From positions 124,001 through 188,000 of the forward strand of contig MU623356.1 in NCBI GenBank assembly GCA_025201765.1: a DNA stretch of 64,000 nt, in the 5' to 3' direction. Below the pieces are notes generated by a model, which was not told the DNA's origin, searched no databases, and worked only from the letters and a program-made list of their open reading frames with translations. A program made the position numbers and the translations under genes. Origin of the DNA: Daldinia sp. FL1419 (lineage: Eukaryota > Ascomycota > Sordariomycetes > Xylariales > Hypoxylaceae). Positions 29,537 to 40,798 of the stretch are shown here, one piece after another; positions within the stretch are counted from its first letter, which is position 1; every line of letters starts with the position of its first letter.

Positions 29537-32461
29537 TCAGTCGTCGTCTCCCCACCAGGGCACTGGTGAATTGACCTGGCCCACGGCACTTAGTCTCACG
29601 GCGCTCTTCTTCCCTTTCTTGTGACCGAGAGTAGACGGTGCCAAGAACCCATCCGCTGGGGACACGGGACTATCTGGTCGGGGAACGCCCCTTTCCGGCA
29701 CTGGCTTAAGGGTAGAGAGTTTCGGACGTCCTCCAACCATTGGAAAATCGTCAAAGTCTACGTCATCCGCATCGATATCCTCGTTAATTGGGGGGCTACC
29801 CTTCGGCAGGTTCTTGATCGGATTACGCCTCGGGCTCACGGGGCTCGAGTCGGGTCGTGGTCGGCCACTCGTTTCTCGACCATTGTAGGATCCGTACGGG
29901 CTGCCGCTAAGTTTGGACCTGGTTCTACTTCGACGTTCGCCAATAGGGAATTCCAAGTCATCTTCCATGAACTCGCTCAGATCGGGACTCGGTTCAGCCT
30001 CGTCGATCACGTCAATACTGTCAATCGGTCGATCTAGGTAAAGAAGCACGCGTTCGTGGCGAGATTTGCCGGCTGGCCGCGACTCGGGTCCCGGGGAAGC
30101 CCTCATTCGCGAAGGAGTCCTCTCTACTGGCTCTCTATAGCTAGCTGATGGTGACGCCTCCATTCGGCGCGGCCCGTTAGAGTGGTTGCGTATTCGGCCA
30201 TGGCTACTGCTCGAACTGCGCCCGGATCGCCCAACAAGCGATGATGATCTCATTGGGAAACCGCCGGGGTTCTTTGCCCTAGCACGAGCCTCCTTGACCT
30301 CTCTGGCAGCCTGCCTTTCGGCATCTTTTAGATGCACCGACGCCAATTGCTCAAGGTCCTCAACGCTATCGAGGCCACCAACGACAGGAGTATTTCTACC
30401 TCCCTCAAGTTCGGCAATGATATTCTCCCGCATCCTAGCTCTCTTCTTTCGCAGCGCAGCAAGAAGCATCTCTTCTTGCTTCGTGACCGCCATCATGCGC
30501 CCATTCTGCGATTCGCTAGCTTTGCTTACTGTCGATTCTCGACGCGAGGATTCTGGCGATTTTTTATAGAAATCTACGCTGCTGGGTGATAATGGTGGCG
30601 TCGGCTGGTCCGAAGTATGGGAATTTTGGGAACTGCGTTGGCGTCCTTGTTGCGAGAGGGCGTAGTTTAAGCTAATCGGTATGTGATCAACCGAAACCGA
30701 TGATGCAGCCTCAGCTGTAGAAGTATACGGGGTAAAGGCAATTGCTCTCGCTTCCTGCACGCTGTAATGGGTATGATTGCTGTAAGTAGGAGACAAAACG
30801 GATCCAACGGTGTTTACCGTTGAGACAGACTCGCGAGCTCCTTGAGAGTGACGTTGAGGTTGAGGATCTTGGTGATGGATAGGTAAAGATATTCGAGTGG
30901 CCGTGCTTAAAGACGAATTAGTGGAATGAATGGTATTAGCCGACGCCGATCGGGTGTTCTTGGTTTTCGGAGAGGCATGAGGAATGGTGAGATAGTCGTT
31001 AAGCTGTGCGTACGACGCTCCTTTGGGGTTAGTAGAATGGCTGCTGGTGGAAAGCCGCGATGTGCTCCGTTGCCGTTGACTCGAAGCAACACTAGCATCG
31101 TCACGGGAGCTATTGTCATAAGATCGCAGAGACGAGCCTGGTCCAGAATATGCGGTCTCCCCTTCGTCGGATTCCGAATCCGTGAGCGACAAGACACTCT
31201 GCTGCTGCCTGTCAGAATCCATGGTGCTCATGATTGATGGAGTAGCTTTTGAGGTCCGCGTATGGCGACTCGATATACTCGCTGCATATTCATTCCTTGA
31301 TGATGGGCGCATCTGTATAGTACTCGGTGTCTCAGATCTCATAGCAGTAACCTTACTCGCTTGCGATGTGTTTCGACTATGATTCCATCTAGAACTTGGG
31401 TCTCTGAGCACCGAATTCGGCAGCGGCGTAATCATATCCTCACGAGATACGTCTGAGATTGTTGGTTCATACGTCCGAGGCAGGAGTTGCTCCTGGGTCA
31501 GATGTCCCTTATTCCCTATCACCTCCTCCTCTTCATCTTCCTCTTTCAGCGCTTCGGCATGTCGAAACGACATTTGTTCATAATGATCGTAAAGCTGATG
31601 CAGGGTGCTCGCATTGCTTATTACTTTTGAGCGGCCGGGTCGTACTGATGTTTCTGGAGGCTGCGATTGAATTATGAGATCCGGCTTGGGAGTCTGTTCA
31701 CTTCTCGGGCTTGTAGGTGATCGCGTCAGCGAAACCATAGAATGAGAGGCGTGTGACATGACAGATGGAGATTTCATCACATAATTATTTCCTAAGACGG
31801 GCCCAACGCCATTGGGATCCGCATGCTCCTTGCGAGTCCTCAATCTCAACTTTGAGAAATCTAATTTTGATGGCTTCTTCCTTGGCTGGTTCTTCCCATA
31901 GAGTGCTCCATGGGCTCCGTCAATATCTAACAACGCGTTGGCCTTTGTGGGGAGCCCCTTGGCCATCGCCGAATTCGATGTTTGCTGCGATATCGACAGC
32001 GGCATCTTATCCGATTCGTAGTGCGAGTGGACGGTAGAACTAGTTTGGGGCCGGTGAGAATCATCGGTCAAGGCATCCCGGCTACGAGCACCAAGGGTTA
32101 CTGCTGACTTCTTAGACTTCACCCCTTTACTGAAATGGCCAGCAACACTACGCAACCTCCGTGGGAGCGCCTCTGATTCTTCCTCCCACCTTGTTCTCCC
32201 ATAGGCTGTTCTATTATACCCGTCCTCATCGTCGTCTAAAGCACCAGATTGGCTAGCACTGCTCTCAGATATCGATATGCTGATGCCACCGGCAGATTCC
32301 GTTTCCCACGGATCCCTTGTTCCAGTAGGCGAACCGTGATTCTGACTACTAGTTCCCAAAATTCTTTCGGCTTTCGAGAGTGGGTTCGAGACCGATAGAG
32401 CGGGTGGCTGCTTCGCTGAGCGTCCCGGCATGGGAAACGTAAATTTGGATTTGTGACCCAT
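29537..32461 (-). CDS. Large disordered fungal protein, function unknown
   Basis: This intronless gene gives about 974 aa from the Met at 32461; the frame opens at 32482. I prefer the inner Met because MGHKSKFTFPMPGR resembles the N-terminus of conserved fungal proteins. The chain is dominated by Ser, Pro, Arg and acidic residues and is probably mostly unstructured. A short predicted helix around KQEEMLLAALRKKRARMREN (about residues 660-690) stands out and could be a coiled-coil or docking segment. Many RxxS and SP motifs suggest phosphorylation. The C-terminus has an acidic patch, DIDADDVDFDDFPM. There are no membrane segments or enzyme motifs. Function cannot be inferred. Confidence 0.75.
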   Translation of the reverse strand: MGHKSKFTFPMPGRSAKQPPALSVSNPLSKAERILGTSSQNHGSPTGTRDPWETESAGGISISISESSASQSGALDDDEDGYNRTAYGRTRWEEESEALPRRLRSVAGHFSKGVKSKKSAVTLGARSRDALTDDSHRPQTSSTVHSHYESDKMPLSISQQTSNSAMAKGLPTKANALLDIDGAHGALYGKNQPRKKPSKLDFSKLRLRTRKEHADPNGVGPVLGNNYVMKSPSVMSHASHSMVSLTRSPTSPRSEQTPKPDLIIQSQPPETSVRPGRSKVISNASTLHQLYDHYEQMSFRHAEALKEEDEEEEVIGNKGHLTQEQLLPRTYEPTISDVSREDMITPLPNSVLRDPSSRWNHSRNTSQASKVTAMRSETPSTIQMRPSSRNEYAASISSRHTRTSKATPSIMSTMDSDRQQQSVLSLTDSESDEGETAYSGPGSSLRSYDNSSRDDASVASSQRQRSTSRLSTSSHSTNPKGASYAQLNDYLTIPHASPKTKNTRSASANTIHSTNSSLSTATRISLPIHHQDPQPQRHSQGARESVSTVNTVGSVLSPTYSNHTHYSVQEARAIAFTPYTSTAEAASSVSVDHIPISLNYALSQQGRQRSSQNSHTSDQPTPPLSPSSVDFYKKSPESSRRESTVSKASESQNGRMMAVTKQEEMLLAALRKKRARMRENIIAELEGGRNTPVVGGLDSVEDLEQLASVHLKDAERQAAREVKEARARAKNPGGFPMRSSSLVGRSGRSSSSSHGRIRNHSNGPRRMEASPSASYREPVERTPSRMRASPGPESRPAGKSRHERVLLYLDRPIDSIDVIDEAEPSPDLSEFMEDDLEFPIGERRSRTRSKLSGSPYGSYNGRETSGRPRPDSSPVSPRRNPIKNLPKGSPPINEDIDADDVDFDDFPMVGGRPKLSTLKPVPERGVPRPDSPVSPADGFLAPSTLGHKKGKKSAVRLSAVGQVNSPVPWWGDDD

Positions 32462-35400
32462 TGTTGAAAAATAATCCACCACACAGATAATGGGACAGTA
32501 ACAAGGCTAAATAAGTCAACCTTCGAGATAAACCTCGTTGTTCGTCTCTCGCGCGACAGGACTAAGAAATTAGGTATTAAACACTAAGTCTCTTTACCCT
32601 CCACCTCTTTCCTTTCCCACGACAATGTCTCCAAGGACATAGACATGTGCTACAAACTCCAGATGCCAAGACAGTCGAGTTGCTACCGCGAACTGAAACG
32701 AAGGGACCAATTCCGTACCCGTTGTCGAACAGTCGCAGTATCGGCGGGCGATCAGGGCGTCAAATTCAAGTAGGCCTCAGTCGGCATATCAAGGCAACCT
32801 CTTCTTCCCCTATTCCACGAGTAAAAGTTCCGGCTGTGCTTAGTATCGCATATCTCAACGGCGCGTGTATGTCGAGAAAGAATCGTGATACGAAGTCGAT
32901 AAGCCAATTACCGAATTGGCGAAGGCACAAGACCACGATTTAACTTGTATGTCCGTCAAACTGCTTGGATTAACTGACCCGCATAAAACCCCAAAAATAA
33001 AAGGCTGGAGTGAAGGGTCGCGATAATCTCTTTTTCACCCAGCTTCTGCTCCCAAAACTTAAGAGACCCTCGTCCGAGCCTTACTTCAACTTCGCAGAAA
33101 CAACCCCATACGTGCGTTTAAGAAAGATAAAGTGTCATAAGAGGTAAGTATAGGTAGGAAGGGAGGATACAGGAACGAAAAGGGACTGGAACGGTGGTCC
33201 TGTCACGACACGGACACTTTTTTCCTTGGATATTAAAATTGGAGAATCCAAGAGACGTATTTCTCCATACAGTAGGCAATTCGCACCTTATTGCAATTTA
33301 TTGGCACATCTGCACATCTGCATATGCGAACGGAGTGTATGTATGTAGGCACACTTGCATATGTATGCGCATCCTGATGCCACCCCGAACTTGTTAATGC
33401 CGTATTACCAGGAACAGTAATTATAGCTTATTTTATTATATGCATTTTCTTATTAGCTAGAGTCTGTGTGGTTAGATCGGTCATGAAGGGCAGTCCCCCT
33501 TACCCACTCACACGTGTGCATATACACGGATACCATAGATATCACAGACATGGACTCTGCGCAAGCCACTTACACACGATGGCAAAAAAAAAAAAAAAAA
33601 AAGAAGCCTACCTAGGTTGAGCCGGCACCAACCCAGAAAGCGGCCCTAACTTCTAAGTTACCTGCAGATGGATTGCAAGAAAAAATCAAACGAGCCGTCA
33701 TGCCGGTCGACCCACCGGAGCAGCCGGGCTATCTCGCATAGCCCATCAAGCCACGACCGGTTTATGAGAGAAGGGGGGCAAGGGGGTTCAGAGACCCCTG
33801 ACATCAAGACCCCTGTTACAAAAGTAGCAGGTTTCTTTCTGCAGGGCTTCGTATCGCGTCTAGACCGCAATTATATGTAAGGTACGGATGTATTGGGCTG
33901 CATAGAATGCAACGTGGAGCAGCGTACCATAATAAAACGTCCCACGACGATCAAAACAATAAAAGGGCACAGGGCTAAGTATCAGAGAAAAGGTTTCAAA
34001 ATTGTTATGGTGCTTCCTAGCGAAATGTACATAGCAGTAGAAAACGAACGGAGCAAATTTTCAGCTCCCTTAGCTAGACTCTAGAGTCGTCTAATCTATC
34101 ATAACGTCAGGGCTAAATAATAAAAATGATCAGACGGTCGATTTATCAAAAGACGGCTGTCTGCCGCTAAATTGGACAAATGACAAGGTTCATGGAAGTC
34201 ATTTTCAATGGTCTCGAGGGCATCATCACAAATAAAAGCAACTGGCTCAATAGTGTAATGCTCTAAACAATCCAGACCGGAAGCAATCCGCGAGGTTCTC
34301 ATTGGGTATGTCCTTTTTATTTTTATTTTTATTTTTATTTTTTTCTTATTAGTATTATTTCTTTTACAGGCGTGGCGCGCAAATTTCTACAAGATAAATG
34401 CAGTAATTGTCGTTAACGAATCCCTCCCGCGAAACCACGTAACGGCCAGGATCGCCAGGATCATATTCTAACCCCCTTCAACAATTCTAGCCTCACCAGC
34501 CTCATCAGCCTCGACCCTTGCTGTCTCAGACAGCGGGTGACCCTGAAAGAAGGGCTGGTGAGAAAGATCTGACACCAACATCAACCCAGTTGTCGGTAAA
34601 TAGGATCGAAGTCCGAGCACCCGCAAAAGAGCCCCTATGCCGTAACTGGCGGCTTGCCAACCATGAGCCAAGCAGCTAGGTTTCCGATAAGTCCAAGAAG
34701 GGTTTGGGGAGCCTGAAGAGTTAATGCATAGCTTTCCAGCTCTAGAACCGTGCACTTAGGACTTGGGATGGGTCATAGGAATCATGGGACGGTGGAACGG
34801 CCTAACCGTAGGTAATCTCAGCCAAAGTTGTCCACAGACGTCTCGCACATGGCATCCTCGTTTTCGTCACACGGTCTCTCGCATTGGCCAAGGCCATGAA
34901 GATGCAGGTTGATATATACGGGTGGTCATTGCAGATGTCTCAATCTGAGGCGCCAGCGTCGGCGGTGACACGACGTATATTGCCATGTTTTCATATGTCC
35001 GCCTCAACGCCAATCTGTGAACCCCTGGAAGATTCCAAAGAAGCACCAACGAGAATTCTGCAGGAAACCGTTGAAGCTCCAACTAACAAATGCACCCCGA
35101 GAACGCCTCGGTTTTATCATTTTAATCAATTATCATCGTACAAACGACGAAATTCGCCGTCTATCGCGGCGGCTACCCGGACTTACCGGTATAGGATAGC
35201 GTCCGACGACGCCGTCGTCATGAACTAGCAAAAACGCAAAAGCAATAGTTCTGCTCGACTTGGGAACGAACACGACCAGTTCGTGGCCCGGCGTAAAAAT
35301 CTATCGATTGTACTCGAAGACTGGAGAACTACTGCGTATCTAATTTATTAGTGTTTGCACGTCCACGTCCGTGTCCGTGAGCATGACTCGCAGATGGTTA

Positions 35401-36556
35401 TTAGTCTGAAGTTCATTTCTCCTTTCGCCCTAGATGCTCTGTCCGCATCTTTCGTAGTCCAGCCGCATATGACCATGTTAGGACAAAGTGATATATCCTA
35501 GTCGAGCCGTCGAGCCACGTACGCAACGTTCTATCACTCGAATTATTAAAAAAAAAAAATATTTCCGATATCTCCACGATACTCATCAAAGTGTTGACGA
35601 TCCTTTCAAGAAAAAGTTACGGGACTTTTCCGATACAATGTAGGCAGCCGGCCAAAAGGATTCGCGTTTGCTAACTGATTAACCCCGTGATTCCGTCAAA
35701 TCCGGACCCGACGAGCTTTTATTAGTTTTTTTTTTTCTTTTTTTTTTTTTTTGCAAGCATCCGCCAAATTATAAGTATCGTAGCTAAAAATATACAAGCG
35801 ACTAGGTTAGCTATATCATTTCGGAAGCACATACCCGTCTGTTGACTACGTATTGCGGGACCAAAGATATTGATAACGGGTTGAGGATAGTAGACGAACA
35901 TCTCCTTGGTATCATTACCCTAGCTGTTTCTATGGCAGGCTCTACGATGGTCCAGACTTACTAGTATGTAAACGGTACGCATGTCAGAGTTTTATATCAG
36001 TAGTTTCCGATAGAACGCAAGAAAATCTCCGATTACTATGATGCGATCTATTATCCATGTGTCATGGGGATCCTCCAGATCTTCCCTAAGCTACCTGCCA
36101 AATCAAGGGTACCGTGCCCCTACATGTCTATATACCTGGAGGTATTATGTAGGAGACATCTCACGTGGTAGTCTGACGTGGTATTGCTTTGTTTCGTCCA
36201 CACCCAAAAAGCTCTCGATTTGAGGAAATCTCTTGGGACTTCGCGCGGCAGGATAGAAAAGCTTAAGCCACATCGAGTATCCATATTCGTGCTAGGCAGT
36301 GACAGAAAAACAAGCAGTCCTAAATTTTGCAAATAAGGTGATTGCTACAGCAAGGAGAGAATCATAATCTCCGTCTATTATCATGTCGCAGAGGAAGAAC
36401 TCAGTCGCATAATGTCACTTAAGTAGGTAGAAGCTCTTGGAAAGAGCTTCAGGCATCAGTCCTCACCGCATACCAGCAAGTTGGCGCACAGAATTCAAGT
36501 CTCCAGCCTTTATCCGTGGGAGGTTCAAGTCATGTAAAATGCACTCGCCGAACTTA
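32462..36556. other. Gene-poor stretch, 4.1 kb
   Basis: Many short frames (60-114 codons) occur on both strands but none shows family motifs, a signal peptide or consistent splicing. The region has homopolymer tracts (A18 near 33584, T-rich near 35729-35751) and a TTTTTA repeat at 34314-34344. The right end is the 3' flank of the YTH gene. A non-coding RNA or lineage-specific gene cannot be excluded. Confidence 0.45.
34314..34344. repeat. TTTTTA microsatellite
   Basis: About five tandem copies of a 6-bp unit lie in intergenic DNA. Confidence 0.85.
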
Positions 36557-37913
36557 TTACCCGGAAAGAGTGCCGATTCGCTTTGCACGTCTGTAATGCT
36601 CTACGGCACGCGACTCGAGGATACTCACCATCTGTCGACCAGAATCTTCGTCGATCTCTTGACCATTGCGGGCTCGGGTAACCGGGAGGTCTTCGTTGAG
36701 GCGGTTGGAGATGTGGTAGACGTGTTTACTGTCAATGTGCATCGTGTTGATCCATTCAACTTGGAAGGGCTCGGAGATGCTCCACTTGACTCCGTACCAC
36801 CACTTGGGGTGGTGAATAGCCACTGAGGGTCGTGATTTCATGAGGGCCTAAATTAAAGATGGGATCGGTTAGTGAATACAGAACAAGAGAAGCCATCGGC
36901 GACAGGGGAAAAAGAAAAAAAGAAAAAAGATCACGCTGGAACTACTGACATAACCCTGGATGCCGTGAGACTTGTTAACCGAGAAGAATAGTAAAACAGT
37001 CTTGCCACTGGTAAAGGCTTCGCTGAGAACTTCGGCGTTGGGACGCTGAGTAGCCCATACACCATCCTCCTATTGGATTGTTATTTCTTCTGGACTGCCA
37101 TTGTGTGCTTAAGGACGCAAGTTACCATGGAGTCATAGACGTGAGCCCAGCTGTAAGATCTCATCACAAAGAAGCAGATCTCTACAAAGCGTAGCAGTCG
37201 TTAGTCAAGTGTCCCGAAGAGGTAGCGCACGTTTCTAGGGGATCTTCGAGATAGAACTTACCACCTTTGCCGCCTAGAGTAAGCTTCTTAGGAGAACGAA
37301 GATGCGCCATCTCACGCATGAGGTCTCGTTGGTCTTCCGCTCGTTCCCGGTTTGGGCCATCGTAGATCTCGGCTTTTCCAGCTTGCTGTGCAGGGTGAGT
37401 GCTCGGGCGGACGGTACATAAAGGTGTTCCGCCTGGTGTCAAGGGCTCATCATCATCTTTATGGTACAGTTTAGGATAGTCACGGATGCTATATTCGTCA
37501 CGTTCTCGGCGGTGCATGCACAACGGCGACACAGAGCGGTTGCGAGCCGCAAGATCAATTATATCCCGGCCACGCACTTCCCGACGCATGTCGGCGTTTC
37601 CCTTGCTGCCCTTGTTGTCCTTGCTGCCCTCTGGCTCGGCGGCGCGTCCCGGCTGGAGCGAAGAGCCTCGAGAAATGCTGGCAAAAGAGTCGGGATCTTT
37701 CTTGAGGATATTTATCGCAGCTTTGCCTCTGCCCATGTCATGGTTTTGCTCCTGAGTATAGTTGTTTCGATACTCGGCTAGTTTCTTCTCACGGTAATCA
37801 ATATCGTGCCATCCGGTGAGTCTCAACCAGTCCTGGAGGTCCGGAGCAAGCATCGATTCCATGCCGGTGTTTCTATTGCCATGAAGGCCGCGGGAAGTCT
37901 CGATGGGCATCAT
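36557..37913 (-). CDS. YTH-domain RNA-binding protein (m6A reader type)
   Basis: Four exons (37262-37913, 37126-37181, 36950-37069, 36557-36847) with introns of 80, 56 and 102 nt give about 372 aa. The first ATG after a leader intron is at 37913. Residues 1 to about 215 are disordered and rich in Arg and acidic residues. The YTH domain (about 219-355) appears only after splicing: ICFFVMRSYSW, then DGVWATQRPNAEVLSEAF, VLLFFSVNKSHGIQGYALM, FQVEWI and RNGQEIDEDSGRQM. W241 and W292/W293 match tryptophans of the m6A-binding aromatic cage in YTHDC1. The family binds N6-methyladenosine, or the DSR motif in fission yeast Mmi1, controlling RNA fate. Retained cage residues favour true m6A binding. The C-terminus after GRQM is uncertain: a GTGAGT donor lies there, so a further exon is possible. 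Confidence 0.87.
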
Positions 37914-39392
37914 AGTTCCTGGGTGCCTTTTCGGGTTTGTGATGCTGTGTTGGATATCGCTAAACAATTAAGCCTTAGATGGTTATGTTAGAGAATTGGC
38001 GATATTTAATCCGAATAAGGTATGATAGTATGCAATATGTTTGGGACAAAGGTAAATGAGTGTACTGTTCGTGAAGTCGGAGTTGAGAATTCTCAGATAC
38101 GTGCTTAGATATTTGGGAAAGAGTGCGATGGGGGTTGATTTATAGAGTGTGTAGAAGAGTGAATGAAAAACATGAACAGGATAGAAGGCGCGTTTTAGAA
38201 GAGATATAAGTCCAACAGGAAAGAGCAGAATACTTACCTATGATTAAGAATTGACGTTTAGACACACGATGTAGAAAGTGTAGAGTCTGAAGTATGTATA
38301 GTAAGTATGGGAAATTTTATAAATATACCTTGATCGCCCACGCACTTTCCAACAACCGTTTGAAGTATCGTGAATATCACGCCTTAGTAGACAGTAAACG
38401 GGTGGTCTCTATTCCTAGAAAGCTTGGGAAGAGGTACTTACCCACTTTGGAGATGTTCTGGAGTGACTTGGACGACGCTATTCCGTTATGTAGGTACGTG
38501 TCAAGGAAGAATAAATTTTGAAAGTAGGATTTTACCGGCGTGGTAACCTACCTAGTTAACAGGTCGTGTTCTAAATAAATAAAAGGTGGTGCTTGGTATG
38601 AGAGGTTCAAGTTTTCTCCCAGAATAATGGATTGATGGGAAGTGGTTGGTATGTACCTATATATGTGTGTGTCTGTGTGTGCGCGCATGTATGCTTGTTT
38701 GTTTTTATTGCTGCTGGGAGAGTGGTTGCCTATTTGTAACAGCACAGTATCGGCTCTGCGCCCTTGTAGAAGATATGTGGTAGGCTAGGTACCTACCTTT
38801 AGATGTTTTCTGAATAACAGTGCGTGTCTGCTACAAAGTAACTTTTGGACATAGGGCTGAAAAGGTGATATACGAGTCCTGTCTCCGGGCATGCTACATC
38901 TATAATCTCGACGTACATTTCTCAAAACATTCGTAGCAAATAAGCAGGGCATATCTTATTGGAATTACCTATTCTAAGCTGCATATAAATTGTAACCAAA
39001 TCTGGCATTGTGGTCATAAATTATATTTCCATCTAAAGTTATGGACGACTCGTGATTACGCAGTATATAACAAAGCTTGAGCCGTTACTATTATATGGTA
39101 ATTGTTTTATGTATCATTAACTTGTATCTAGTATGTCCTGTCGTAGTCGTGGTGCCCATCTATCACAAGTATTTCAATTTAACTTCGGATTGGTATATTT
39201 CAGACGATGATAATCGTTCAGATACCTCGAGCGAGCCGTCGCCTTATTGATGTTGTTGATACTAGCATACCTTAGTCCGATAATGCTGAGTCTTCTGGGC
39301 CATTCTGAGTGATATGATGTAATAGGAAATATTTATATATATATTGGAACAAGGAGTCTCTTACGAGAGTATCCCGCGATAGGGTGTATACG
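37914..39392. other. YTH gene leader and intergenic region
   Basis: On the minus strand a good donor (ATAG/GTAAGT, intron from 38238) and acceptor (TTGTTTAG, ending 37960) bracket a 279-bp probable 5'-untranslated intron of the YTH gene. The remainder to 39392 is AT-rich intergenic DNA with a GT-rich run near 38664-38690 and no recognised gene. Confidence 0.5.
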
Positions 39393-40798
39393 TTAGGCCG
39401 GGGGGAGGAAGGAGGCGAACAGAGCTCCTTGGATAATAGCATACATGACAATAAATTTTACGACGTTTGAGCCAAACGCTGATGTCTTGTTGTCGGCAAT
39501 AATTATTGCTAGCCACCAATACCAGAGGGGATACCCCGATGAGATTCTCGTAATGATTTGCACGTGATAGTTTGTGATGGATAAAGCAGCCAAGATAAGT
39601 TGGGATAAGGCCATAGAACGGATCAGTATCGTTAAATGGGAGCTGTCATCGGAGATAAATTCCTTGGATGTGATGCTTAAAGGTCGCTTGATGAGCTTCA
39701 AACTTGATGTGATGAGAATGTAAATCATTGGCGCAGCGAGCAAGAAAAGGGGTATATTTGATGGAGTCCAGTAGCGGAGAAACCCAACGTTCCTGTCCCG
39801 AACGTTAGTATGGTCAACATAAGGGTCGATTTTCGACTAACCAGTAGCGCGCCTGAACGAACGAGTAAATACTAGGAAACATGCTCCTACACCAAGGCCT
39901 TAACCTAACCCCAGAAGGAACAGAGCAGAATGTTTGAAATGCGGCAATTTGCGGAATCACAAAGCTAATTGCTATCGTTAAACCTCCTAATATTAGAGAA
40001 AACCGTCGTCGGAGACTAGATAGTGTCGGTGGCATAGTGAGTTCGTGGGCCAGTGCAATCGCAAAAGGAATCCCATTGAATAGACCATTGCTACGAAAAG
40101 TAGTCGCGAAGCCAAACCACATGCCGGAAGCAACTAGGCTCACATCATGAGCTAACTTCCGTTTTGGCCCAAGTAGACCCTTTGCAAAAAAGAGATAGCC
40201 AGTAAAGGATAGAAAGGAAAATGTACTTTCATTGTAAGGGGCTGACAAGAAGAGCCCAGCCGGAGACAATATATGCAGCAACGCCGCGATGAATGATAGC
40301 CGCTGGTTTCTTAGGACAACGAGTCCAAGCTGATACAAGGCGAGCACAGAAAAAAGATGAGAGGCGTGAGCCACCAATATGCCGACGGCTGGCTCTAGGG
40401 ATTCGTGAGTTTGGATCCCTAAGCTAGAGAGCCCTATTAATACGAGTCAGAATTCGAAACGAGGTCAATGGAATATCACATAAGAAATAGGATCAGGCAC
40501 CTTTACTTAGATAGGAGATGATAGTTGGGAAGCCGGGACCAAACGCCCATTCCTGCTCAAATAGATATCCCCGACGAGAAGCTTGTATGAAGTAAATAGA
40601 ATCCCATCTCGTTAGCTTCGTAGCCAAGTCAAATGTAGATTCGTGGGATGAAGCTATCTCAGGGGAAAGCAGAGTACTCGATGTATCATAAGCCGGACCA
40701 ACGCTACTCCCGATAACAATCAATATAAGTAATACTTTCCAGGTGATAAATGAACCAATTAGCGATCGAATGGGTTTCTTATAATCAAGCGACAGCAT
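39393..40798 (-). CDS. GPI18: GPI mannosyltransferase 2 (GPI18/PIG-V)
   Basis: Three exons (40501-40798, 39842-40433, 39393-39792) with introns of 67 and 49 nt give 429 aa. The enzyme is a multi-span ER membrane protein that adds the second mannose, in alpha-1,6 linkage, to the GPI anchor precursor. Family motifs are KLTRWDSIYFIQASRRGYLF followed by EQEWAFG, then PYNESTFSFLSFTGYLFF, FRSNGLF and YWNVGFLRYWTPSNIPLFLL. The last is rebuilt by the second splice and continues into LAAPM. Intron 1 uses a GTGCCT donor and restores SKGLSSLGIQTHESLEPAVG. The Met at 40798 starts the cytosolic segment before the first membrane span; an upstream in-frame Met at 40834 exists. Length is typical. Confidence 0.93.

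Noticed and set aside
34867..35228. 114-codon plus frame and opposing minus frame
   Set aside because: There is no recognisable domain and no introns joining it to other frames.
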